Positions 1 to 11,024 of a stretch of 64,000 bases of DNA are shown here, one piece after another (position 1 is the first letter of the stretch; every line of letters starts with the position of its first letter). This DNA is from Ignelater luminosus (taxonomy: Eukaryota; Arthropoda; Insecta; Coleoptera; Elateridae): contig VTPC01003481.1 of NCBI GenBank assembly GCA_011009095.1, positions 46,312 through 110,311 of the forward strand. The letters are read 5' to 3'. Below the pieces are notes generated by a model that saw only the letters and a program-made list of their open reading frames with translations, did not search any database and was not told where the DNA came from. The position numbers and the translations under genes are program-made.

Positions 1-941
1 AAACTGAAACTTGCCAACAATTTTTATGATTTTCATAATGTAGAGTCAAACATAAATTATTTATAACATTCAGACATTAAAATCCAAATTGATTTAGAAT
101 TGTATAAGAAAATAAAGTTCTACACAAAAAAATTGCAAAAACTGATTTTATCACCAGTAATACTATACAATTATGATGTTATCGTTTAACTTTTATTTCA
201 CACGAAAGTGGTACTGCTTGAGTGATTTCTTTTTATATCGGGTGTAAATTATTATAGTGTTGAATTACTGTTCACATTTCAAAGGTATAAAAAGGAATAA
301 AAGAAAATAATAAATGATACTTTAATTGTTTTGTTTTTTTCAACTCTACTAGTACATTTGATAAATTTTCATGTTTTTAAACTTTAGAGACAGTCGAAAA
401 AAAATATTGTTGTGTATAAAAAGGAATTTAAAGTTTTTTTGTTGTGTTATACCAGCAATACAACTTTTTTTAGGGTGGATAAACTCAATAAAGCAAACGA
501 AAATTTGGGAGCCTTTTAGCTTGTTCTAGTTAGAACCTAAAATTTATATTTCACCATTTCAACGCTCATTTATAACTCCGATATGTTTTGAAGATAAAAT
601 TACGATAAAAAAAGAAAAAAGATGTTGGTTTTTAAACGTCAGAGAAATTACCGTATGAAGGATTATATAAATTAAATTTTTTTTAAATGTGGGATAGTCT
701 TTTATTTATTTATTTATTTATTTATAGTAGACTTTGATTTATACTTTTCAACCAACCTAGTCTGTTATGCCATTAAAGATGAAACTGCCCTGTTCTATTG
801 AATATAAGTTCTATAAGAATATAATTACTTTCTGTTAGATACATATAAATTTACTTTTATTTTATTGGACAAATTGGTAAAGTCATCTCTAATTATCAGA
901 TGGAATAAGAGTTACTTACCACATCTGTTTTAACTTGGAAA
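1..941. other. non-coding AT-rich flank
   Basis: I see no gene here. The stretch is AT-rich and includes a short (TTTA)n microsatellite at about 701-725. No splice-flanked open frame of useful length is visible. Confidence 0.5.
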
Positions 942-1011
942 GCTTCTTTGGGATTCGAATTCGATATCTCTTGGTTTATAGTCTTTATTCTAAACAACTG
1001 AGCTAGAAGCC
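942..1011 (-). repeat. tRNA-derived relic (tRNA pseudogene or SINE head)
   Basis: On the minus strand this 70-nt stretch has the outline of a tRNA gene. A box-A-like TAGCTCAGTTGTTTAGA is followed about 40 nt later by a box-B-like GAATTCGAATCCC. The ends GCTTCT and AGAAGC can pair as an acceptor stem. The D stem (GCTC against GAAT) and the anticodon stem no longer pair well, so it is not a working tRNA. It could be a decayed tRNA gene or the 5' head of a tRNA-derived SINE. The sequence 3' of it on the minus strand (below 942) shows no clear SINE body that I can define. Confidence 0.5.
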
Positions 1012-1101
1012 GTAACAGCAAACTAACAACAAATATCAAGAATAAAATAATAATAATTTATTTTGTCTGCTGATGAGGTAGTTAGAAACAAAATTAAGTG
1101 T

Positions 1102-2290
1102 TTATGTATAGTATGGTGTAAAACAGTCTTTACATAATAGAACTTGACACATTTGATATACAATATTTGTTCTAGTTTCGTTTCTGTTGCCAAAACAGTT
1201 ACGACAACGTCTTCCAGCTTTCTGAACTATCGGTAAATAATCGCCCAGATTTATCATAGTTCTTCCACTTAACCTTCGCCGTGTTTTGACTGCAGCAGCC
1301 TGCCGCCCTGACGGTACTAAATCTTCCCCTGATGTCACTAGGAATTCAACAAACGAGGTCTTTTTTCTGTAAACATCATTGAATATGATCCAGCCGTTTA
1401 CGGCAGTCACCATAACCAACATGTAAAAGATTTTCTTCCACCACTTTAGCGATTTCCGATCCAAATCATTTAAACCGGCCATTTGGTCGCCTAAATCAAC
1501 CCCACCCATGCAATGACTATAGAACTCAATTGCTTCTGGGCAACTTATGTCTATTTTCGTGCCAATTTTGCTTATTCTTTGCACTGTTGCCAGTGCATCG
1601 GTGTGGCAATTACTTGGAAACATAACTTCTTCATTCATTACACACGAATTTAGATCCTCCTCTATTCAATTTTTCGTTTATCACTGGCATATTGTTTCGT
1701 CCCTTTATTACCGTCCCAACCGCTCGAAATGGTATTTCATTCAATAATTTGACACTAGTAAAGAATCTATCAAACGCTAATACAACATTCCTTTCTTGGA
1801 GTATACTTATAAGCTTATTTACCACTCTTTCTCCCAATGTTCCTTCCATGACTTCTACTTCTTTTCCACTGTATATCTTTATATCGTAAGTGCGTCAGAT
1901 GGTACCCATGTTTTTATTCCACGCTTTACCGGTTTCATCGGCAAATATTCCTTCAGACCTGATCAATCTTTGAATTTAGTCGTGCTTTAATCTATGCTTT
2001 GTCTTGTACTAGCTGAACGATATTTCTGAAATGTATATTTCAAGTGCGCTACTAACTCATCAACATAATACGTTTTGGAAGCACCAGCACAGTTTTGTTA
2101 AAATAAGTGTACATCGATTTCGTGACATAACTTGCTTTACAAAATTGTTTCCCATTAATGGTCTTGTTGACCAATAATCACTCAAATTTGGAAGTCGATT
2201 ATAACACACAACAAATGTAACTCCAATTATCATCATTATCTCTCCAACATCGGTAGAATCTATATTTTTCTGTTTCTTTTCTTTACGCAA
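1102..2290 (-). pseudogene. piggyBac-family transposase, broken
   Basis: This is a degraded DDE transposase of the piggyBac superfamily (DDE_Tnp_1_7), a nuclear enzyme that cuts and pastes its element at TTAA sites. Three pieces follow family order on the minus strand. At 2290-2060 is an N-terminal part of the core with a DYWS-type motif. At 1849-1631 is the catalytic piece with VLAFDRFFTSVKLL, where the Asp is an active-site residue. At 1638-1102 is the MGGVDLGDQM block and a C-terminal Cys-rich domain with CRNC, an LC and a KDC pair. The KEYLPMKPVKRG motif is readable between 1850 and 2050 but broken by stops. A frameshift separates the last two pieces near 1640. No inverted ends or TTAA pair could be assigned. 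The family is clear and the copy is inactive. Confidence 0.85.
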
Positions 2291-2320
2291 GATATCTAGT
2301 CTTCTATTTGTGCATTTTAC

Positions 2321-2970
2321 TATACAGGGTGATCATTTTAAAACTTCCCACCTTGAATAACTCTTTAATTAGTAAAATTATCAAAAATCGCTGAGATGCG
2401 TCGGTTTTGTTTTGGAGGGGAACATTTAATAACCTATTCTAATCAGTTGGGAAACTTCCGCTGTCCCCCCAACCACCCCCACCCTAAAATTCGAAATGGG
2501 ACTACCCCATCCGCAATATATCATTTTAAAGGGTATAAGACTCTCAATCTTTCACATTAAAGAAAATAAAAATCAGTCCAGCCGTTCGTGAATTAGAGCC
2601 AAAAATGTATTTAATTCAATAAATACGTTTCTGACTTGTCGTCCTGATTTGTTACGTGCCAAAATAAACTGTAAGACACAGGCTTATAATCAGCGACGAA
2701 AAGGCGTGAAGAACTTAGTTCGCTGATACCCAGACCAGCAAACAGTCAAAGACGGCTAGGTTCGAAATGCTTACTTATCACTAAACTAACTCAAAGTCGG
2801 TACTAATTGAAGGCGCCACTATGGATTTAGCCAGATAAAAAAATTCAAAAGGACCATAGTCCCTTTTAAATCGGCAAGAGCTTTACAAATACTTAAGCTT
2901 TCTGAAACAAAACTTACTCAAGGCGTTAAACCGCCTTATACAGGAGTATTTTCAATTCACCCCGTATATA
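2321..2970. mobile_element. non-autonomous element with tatacagggtg-type inverted ends
   Basis: The left end reads tatacagggtga and the right end, reverse-complemented, reads tatacggggtga: 12 bases with one mismatch. The 650-bp interior has no open frame and includes a C-rich run near 2465-2485. This looks like a MITE-like DNA element with a TA or TATA target duplication. It abuts the N-terminal edge of the piggyBac relic. A second element with the same outer motif is at 61255-61828, but the interiors look unrelated. The superfamily is not assigned. Confidence 0.45.
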
Positions 2971-4920
2971 TGTTTTTTTGACTAAATTTGGAATATTTAA
3001 ATCAAACCATCAAGTCTTTTGTTTTGGATCATTCAATATATCATGGTTTTTCGAATCGCCCGGTACATTTTTTGCTAGTTAAAATACTTTAGTATAACTA
3101 AATCAGATTAATAAAGTGCTTGGGGGCTTCAATATTTCCATTTAAACCAGTGCATACAAGTACAATAAAAGGGCTGTCTTTTTAAACGACAAATCTATTA
3201 TGAAATTAAGAAAAAAAAATAAAATAAACGTTACATACAAAACAAAACAACAGAAACAAAGCAAGTAAACAGGTGATTACAGAAAATATATAAAACTTGA
3301 TAAAATAAACGTCAATGGTCGTATTAAATTTTACTGTGCAGACTTCTGGCCGGTGACACTCGAGGGGAATTCCCTAAACGCCAACCAAGTACGTAAACCC
3401 CGTCGACGTTTTATTAATAGCTTACGACTGCACTTAATACATTTAAAATATCTGATTTCATTTAACAAAACTTGACAGTAGATTGGTTCATACGTACAAA
3501 TTAAAAAACAGACAGAATAGTTATGATTAAAATAAAACTGGTCCGCATTACAAATTCACACTTGACGTTATTGAATTATAAATTAATTGCTTGTTAAAAC
3601 AAATAATAAATTAGAACGAACACATCACAGTGATTATACTAAAAAAAAAGAGTCGTCATATCTTTACATTCTTACCAAGGAAAAATGTAATTGTTTTTCC
3701 ACTGGACAAGCTTTAAATGCAGTTTGTTTACTTAGACCAAACAAACGTAAACACTGCTATATTAATTGGTGTTTACTAACTTTTAAATAAATAATCCAAA
3801 CTTTGGTTCACATAGGCAACTACATATTCAGTTACTTAAAACACCAAGAACTGGCTGTGTCCACGCAGCAATGAGGGGTTAAAATGATAACAAATTCTAC
3901 TATAAATTTCGGCTTCAAGGCGAAGGAAACTTCCGGCTTCCAAACAATGTGCTTAAAAAGGTGTATTTTTTTCGGGATCCAGCACTACGCTGATATGCTT
4001 AAAACATACTTCATGAAAACGATAGCTTAATAGGCCAGCAACACTGAATTTCTGGAGAAAATGCTTAACCAAAAGTGACCCCACCAGAATTCTACAACCT
4101 TCTTACACAACCCCCAAGATCTGACTGCTCTGCACTGACATCAGGACATGCCCTGGTCTGCACGCTGCGCACGCAAATATGACTTAACCATTAACTAAAT
4201 AATGCAGATTTTTATGCCGCGAAAGCAACTTCTCTCCACAACCCTATTCCTTAATAGAGTTCACCACGCATCCAACTTGATATAATTATCTTAGGAACGA
4301 ATTTCTGGCGTTATAAATATAAAGATCTTAACAGACTGTTTTCAGTTTTTCTTTATTTGGTCATAACTATATTCTAACTTCTTTCTCAGGGCTGCTGCTT
4401 TTGACGATGAAAATGTTGAGTTTTGCTGGCGCGTTACTATTGACTCAGCTTCTTGCGCAAAACGAGACATTATCTAAAATGCATCAAATGCTGTCCACAC
4501 ATCTCTGATAATTGCGTTTGTACCTGTGACGGTGAAAGACCCAACAAAAGATAAGGATTGTTTTGGTTGAATAGTACTCTGCGCCAACCCGCGCCTAAAG
4601 TGTCCCAACTAGTCCAAACTTAATCCTCATGATTAACAAAAATTCCATTTTCTCTGAGAGTATGCGGTGGAATTCAATTAAAATCGGTGTTTAACCTCAT
4701 CAGGTTTTGCAATAAATGCGTAGATAATAAAACTGTTGAAATCACCAGAGAAAAACCAAAATTCGGGTTTTTCGCGTTTTTCGGTCCACAGGCATTACTT
4801 AAACTTGTTTTCATATGAATCTGTTGAAACTTACCTTAGGATCACTGATTCTATCATCCAAGATCAAAAAATACTAGACTAGAATTGTACCCATATCGGA
4901 CGTAGTGCAGACGTTTCCTA
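2971..4920. other. no recognisable gene
   Basis: This is an AT-rich stretch, A-biased on the plus strand between about 3200 and 3850 and more balanced afterwards. A 67-codon open frame at 3587-3790 has no recognisable motif. I see no RNA gene or inverted-repeat element. Confidence 0.4.
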
Positions 4921-5886
4921 TAGCACGAGGGTCGTTTGAAAAGTCCGTGCAAAAATAAAAACTACTTAATTGTTTGGGGTAAACCTTTTTTATTTTTCAA
5001 CATAGTGTGATGATATTAAAAATGTAAATGTGATGATATTAAAAATGTAGTGATATTTGAAAATGATTAAAAAAAGAGAGTATAAAAAAAATTTTTGTTT
5101 TTGTTTGATAAATGTAATGACAGAAAAATAAAAATAAATTAATATTGTCAAGAAAATAGCGTTTTAATAAAAAAATTAAAAACCACACGAAGAAAAAATA
5201 AGGACCCTGAGAAAAAGAGCTCTCCATATCATAACAATAGTCTTCTTTTAGGCTTATACACTTCGTCCAACGCTGCTCTAGTTTGTTGATCCCTTCTGAA
5301 TAATATGATTTGTCCAAGTCTGAAAAATAGCCATTTGTTTCTGCAATCACCTCCTCGTTTGAATAAAATCTTTTTCCCTCCAGATATTTCTTCAAATTGG
5401 GGAACAAATAGTAGTCCGAGGGAGCCAAATCTGGAGAATAGGGGAGATGTGAAACGAGTTGGAACCTTATTTCCATTAATTTTGCGACCACAACTGCTGA
5501 GGCGTGAGCTGGTGCGTTGTCGTGATGGAAAAGGACTTTTTTGTGGGCCAATCGTGGGCGTTTTTCTTGCAGCTCGAGATGCCTCCAGCACTAGCAATCT
5601 CACGCACCTTCACTCTTCTGTCATCCATCACCATATCATGGATTTTATCAATGATTTCTGGAGTAGTAACCTCAACAGGGCGTCCAGAACGTTCAGCGTC
5701 ACTTGTGCCCATATGGCCACTCCGAAAATTTTGAAACCACTTATAAACTGTTCTAATCGAAGGTGCAGAGTCACCATAATGTTTATCAAGCTTCTCTTTA
5801 GTCTCCTGAGGCGTTTTGCCTTTCATAAAGTAATGTTTAATCAACACACGAAATTCTTTTTTGTCAATTTTTTGAAAATCAAACAC
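4921..5886 (-). pseudogene. mariner transposase, internally deleted, with one element end
   Basis: This is a mariner (Tc1/mariner superfamily) transposase, which moves its element by cut-and-paste at TA. Coding starts at the ATG at 5886 on the minus strand. The N-terminal paired-type DNA-binding region includes IKHYFMKGKT and VYKWFQNFRSGH, followed by a linker with GRPVEVTTPEIID. The frame then jumps near 5551-5580 to LFHHDNAPAHAS (second catalytic Asp) and SPDLAPSDYYLFPNLKKY (third Asp), ending near RWTKCISLKEDY. The region that should carry the first Asp is missing, roughly one third of a normal ~345-residue protein. The left end at about 4926 reads cgagggtcgtttgaaaagtc, a mariner-like terminus next to TA. 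I could not find the matching right end past 5886. The family is certain and the copy is dead. Confidence 0.9.
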
Positions 5887-8800
5887 AAATAAATAGACCG
5901 ATCTGGCTGAAACTTGGTGTGTGTTCTTCCAAGAGATGCTACTAACTAAACATAACCTCGATATGCGCCAGTAGTGCCATCTCTCTGACTTTACACGTAA
6001 TTACTTTCATTGCATTTCCTCGGCATAGTATGACCAGCTGGCAGTCGAAGTACAGAAATTACTGCTCTTATTCTATTATTGGCCCGTCGCGTAGTAACTA
6101 AAAGTTGAAGTTTGCCTATTTTCTAGCTGCGATTCTATGGTGGGCCCCTAGTGAAAAACCATCCGTGAGGTGATCAGATCCTCATTGTGATCAATGCAAT
6201 TCAAATGTTGTTGACGACAGTAAAGAGAATATTTCACAGAAGTCTGTTAATATAAACCGTCAGTTATTCAAGCAGTGATACTTGAAACTTTAATGTCCGA
6301 CCACTATTAACTAACAATACCTAATGTGATATTGTGAGAGATATTACAATTTCAAGTATTTTTGAATTTTCACCAGCTTTTTTGCGTTCGATTTTTAATA
6401 TCGTGTGTAAGCAAGAATAGAATCATCTCTCTGTTTGCTATCGACTGACCTTTTATTTCTTTTATCTCTCGTATTCCGCCCACTAATCATTAAATCGTAC
6501 ATTTACAAAGCATTTCTTGACAGTTTTTTTTTCTTTCAAAGTTGTTGATCTTAAATGAAAAAACGTAGGTGTTACCTAATTTTAATACACCTGCATTCAT
6601 TATTTTTTAGGTTTTTTATTTTATATCATCCTAGAGATTTTATTTGGTAACATTGTTTTCCAATCGTCTAATTTTGTCCTTTTGTTATAGCTTGTGTCGT
6701 GACTATCGGTTGTTAATTCATTATCAGCATTTACGTTGACGAATTGACTAGTAGGAATTCCAATAATTGAAAGCTCCTTTATATCACAATTTGTATCGAT
6801 TGCTTGTGTAATTTCAATTTTTTTTTCTAATTTTGTAAAACATAATTTGTATTTAAAAAAAAAGCTTCTTAATGAATTGTATTGCAAAAGAAGCACGTAG
6901 CTGAAGTGTTTCATTATGGAAATCATCGACTGATTAATTATGAACGGTATACCCATCAGTCCATTTGAAATATTGAAAAGGAAACAAGGGTTTGACACTG
7001 CAAATTGATAATGACATGTTATGTACCTACAAGTGCTGCATGAAAAACAGAAATGGAGACACCTACAAAACAGAAAGTTTTAAACGAAATAAAACTAATA
7101 TTTCCAGATAGTATTTTGTATACGAAATATTATTTTAACTCTACTTAATTATATTCTAACAATATTCTTTTTCTCTTTGCAGGTACGACAGCCTTATGTG
7201 GCCACAAATAATTAAGATAGAGACACAGCTGTAAGTACAAACGTAAAATAAGTAATTTCCTCGAGAAGATGTCAATGTTTGTTTAAGAGGCACACCTCTA
7301 ATTATTAATTTATGCACGTGAGTTCTCATTTAAACTTTCAGTAAAAGTAAACCTCCTGAAACCATTTCATTGCACTAAAATATTCTACACTTTATTACAA
7401 ATTTTCTAAACGTACATGTTGAAAATGTAGTTTCGGTAGATGTAAACATCAATAAATTTTCATTCTGTTCAACTTCAATTCAAACTGGGCATTTTTTATC
7501 AGTTTATTTAACATAAGAGTATGAAGAAACTTTTTATATGAAATTAACAACCTGCTCGATATCTTGAAACACCGCTTATTTCGGACAGTCATGAGCCTTG
7601 CATGGTTGAAAGTACATAGTGTTTACTTCGACACAAATCATTCATGATGTAGACGTGGTGACTACTTGCGCTTGCAATACACCGATCACCCTTTCCTTTA
7701 CTATCTGTAGCTTTAACAAAAATATATTTTAAACATCTTTAAACAACTTACCCGTTTTATATCAGTAATATTTAATTATATTTGTTTAAGAAGATTTCAA
7801 AAAAGTTTAATACTGTTTAGAATTTGTATTATACCGGGTGTCTAAAATCAGGTTTACGCTATTTTCCATGCACGAATATAAAGTTCAACATATTTGAATT
7901 TTAAGAAGTAACCTAACAGGTGACAATGAAGTGTTCAAAACTGTCTTGTATGATAAACATCAAGGGATGACTAGCAAACAATACAGCGCTTCACCACTTA
8001 TGTGGTAACTTAAATAACTTAAATATACGTAATGGCTTTATTGTAAAAGCAAAATAATTTTGCAGGAGGAATTTTTAAATTACAAACATCCATCATAAAC
8101 GTTTCTGAAATTCTTTGACTGCTTTGTTACCTACTGTGTTACATAACTGTTAAAGTTATTTATTTTTAACAATCTTCTGTTCTCTTATACAAGATTTTCT
8201 TTATGCTACTTTAATTACATTATATTAATTAAAATTTAATTTTACTAAAACAAAGCACGGTTGCGTTTTAACTAGATTTTCTCTTCCAAATTGTACTATT
8301 TTCGTTATATAATCAAACGCTTTGCTTCGCAGTCTAGTGAATTTCCACGAAGACAATACTATTTGATGTCTTTCTAATAAAAACATTCCACAACATAATA
8401 CTGTATGTAATATGATAGTTTAGAAACTGTCAGGATAACAATAGAGTTAAAATATCTCTTTTTAAAACACAAATTAAGTAAATGATGTAAAAAGTCACAT
8501 AACGTTCAATTAAGTACAGATCAAAATATAATCGTAAAAAGGTTTCGATGCCGAAAAAATTGTCCCTATTTGTAACCGCGTGTTTGTTGAAATTAGTTCA
8601 GTTGAACGAACACGCCGTGACATAACTGTAACGAAAAACCCTCTTCATCGAATCGCATCCGGTTTATAAATTATCTGGAAGCTGTCATTTCTAAAACCCG
8701 CAAATTCTACTACGCAAAATATCCAATAAATTTACACACTACAGCCGCCGCCACAGTGAACGTTTCTAATAAGGTAAATTTGTAACGTTAATAAATTGCT

Positions 8801-9779
8801 TTATTAAGTACCTTTCGGGATGTAAAGTTTTTTGTTTTAATATTTTGTTCGAAGTAGCTTACTCTGCGGATTTCGCTTCCTCCTCTACCTTTTTTTTAAT
8901 TTAAAATATGTCTATAAATAAAACAGATTAACTTTAAATGAAATTCTAAATTAACAAATAACAGGAATGGCTGGTCCTTTGAGTAATACAATTCTTTGAT
9001 GCCGTCTCTCAATAATTAGGTCATCTTGCTCCAGTTGCTGTGCTTATGAGAGATACCTACAAGTACAAAGTTTTAGATCTCGGCAGATAGCAATTCCTGT
9101 CAACTCTTATATTAATTGCTTGGTGTTCATGTTATCTTGCTTTAGAACTCTTCCAATTTCTTCATGATCAAGCTTTTCAAAAACGGTCAATTTTCACTGA
9201 TCAAGAAGGAATCGTGAAAGCATCCCTAAAGTGTCTTAAAAAAAACATTCATGAAAACTGACTTATAGGTTTGTAAATTACAATGCTACTGTTGTAAAAC
9301 AGAATTTCCGAGCTGGACGAGATTGCATCATCAGAAGCCTTAATAAGAAAACAATCACGTCCTCATGTGAAATGTATGTATACCAGTGAAAAGGAAAGAC
9401 AGTTGTAAGCTACATCTTACTTAATAGCCTCTAAGCGGTATTCAACATCGAGACGGCACAACTGGCTTACTTTAGTTACTTTGTACTGAGGAGTTTTGGG
9501 TGCTAAAGGTTTAGGCACACATTTGTAAGCTGCTAGAAAAAAATAGCAATAGATTCTGCCATTGCTCCTTTAAGAAATTAGGATAACAGCTGCAAACTCT
9601 TCCATTGGAAGGAACAAAGTTTGATCTTACTTTAAAAAATTTTCTCTGCTCTTACCTAACTTCCTCTCTGACTTTCTTATTCCATGAAACACTAACATTT
9701 AAATTTGAACTTGAATTTGAACAAATGTTAATTTACAACACCCTACCAGTATTTTTGGCCGTTTAATATTTCCGAACTC
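5887..9779. other. no confident gene; weak minus-strand reading frame
   Basis: The first ~130 bases are probably mariner 5' untranslated sequence. A 125-codon minus-strand frame (6998-6621) has a low-complexity start. Its more credible part is the last ~68 codons, which follow an AG acceptor-like site and are followed by AATAAA about 10 bases past the stop. At 7833 a tataccgggtgtctaaaa motif resembles the ends of the 2321 and 61255 elements but has no partner. The 8560-8790 stretch is CpG-richer and ends in AAGGTAAAT, a possible 5' splice site. None of this is enough to name a gene. Confidence 0.35.
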
Positions 9780-10560
9780 TATGGTCAAGATTTTGTCCAG
9801 ATTCCAAAATCGATGCCATCCAGACAATATAAAGAAGTTCCACTGCTTTTTCCATTCGATCTCTGTACATGATTCTTGGCCTATCTAATCTTCTTTCTGG
9901 CAACCGTTTCGTGCCCATACCACTTCACTCGTTTCTATGTTATTGCTTCTGATAATTTTGTGGTTTGTGTATTATCAGAAGATTTTTGTTTCATTTTCTA
10001 TACGTGGCCATAGTTTTGACTTCAGATATTTGTCCATTTAGTTTTGTCCTGCTTACATACATTTGCAACTTCTGTGCTGCACTTTTTTCCTAAGACTGCT
10101 TTTTTAAGGTGTACGAATAATAAATGCATTTTTCTACCACATGCTCTTCTTTCTTTTCGTATTTGTGGTATACAAAGTATAATGTCTATAAAAGCGACCT
10201 GGTTTTTTTATGTTTTCTATTTTATTCTCAATTCTCGTTCCTATAATTCTCCCGTAACTGAAGTTGTTGCACTTTGCATTTAAACTTCTACGCATACTTT
10301 TATTTGTTTTTTTAAAGATTGGTGTTATATCTGCTTCTTTTCATTCTAAGAGGATATCATCTTGCTCTATAAGACTGATAGAAGTATTTAATTTCCTTTG
10401 CTGTTGGTGAAGCATGCTTTGTGAATTCAGTTAGTGTACCTCCAGAATACTTGACTTGATTATTTTTCATGACTCCTACTGCTCTATCTAACTCTCCCAG
10501 CGTTATTTCTTTGAAGTCCTCATCTGTTTCTTCATATTGACTATACAAGACTTGAAATTT
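9780..10560 (-). pseudogene. LINE reverse-transcriptase fragment (RTE/endonuclease-RT type)
   Basis: Read on the minus strand, the piece from 10548 has ITLGELDRAVGVMKNNQV followed by TLTEFTKHA. This matches the block just before the RT fingers in arthropod endonuclease-reverse transcriptase LINEs (usual form: a helix, then KAPG.D and E.K). Broken frames continue leftward with RGI-like and RII.TRIENKI-like text, and near 9900 with a KWYGHET-like stretch typical of the LINE C-terminus. Stops and frameshifts are frequent and the YADD motif is not intact. It is a 5'-truncated or internally deleted dead copy. Confidence 0.6.
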
Positions 10561-11024
10561 AGTTACTAAATATTCTCACATTTGAGTACTGAATCCAAGA
10601 TTTGAAATATTTGTGTTATAAGGAATTACACTTCCTCTTTTTTTAACACCTGTAATTTCAAATTAAAAAGTAAAATAAACTTTACAAATCATGACTTATC
10701 CCTAGACAAATAACATCTCTTCCCGCGTCGATCACAATAGGCAGAATAATGCTTGAACCTACCTGAATCACTTTGACAATACTTCGTTACTTACCTGTAG
10801 CATACAGGTCTAATCCTGCTCAAAGCTAGCATTAGAATTGCTTACACATCAATGCAGTTATCAAAATTTCAAAAATTACTAACTTACATTAAATGATCAA
10901 AGTCAAGTTTAAACTCTCATCAAATTAAATAAGCAAATGTGATTGAATACAAACTTAGGTTATTATCAAATAAATCAGAACGTTTCAAAAGGTGCCTAGT
11001 CTATCTTTGAATCTTTACTGATAG
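10561..11024. other. no recognisable gene
   Basis: This is AT-rich spacer between the LINE fragment and the left end of the pogo-like element. I see nothing else in it. Confidence 0.4.

Noticed and set aside
942..1011. Functional tRNA gene
   Set aside because: The D and anticodon stems do not pair. It is called a relic only.
5305..5892. 195-codon plus-strand frame over the mariner
   Set aside because: It is antisense to the mariner transposase, whose catalytic motifs are plain on the minus strand.
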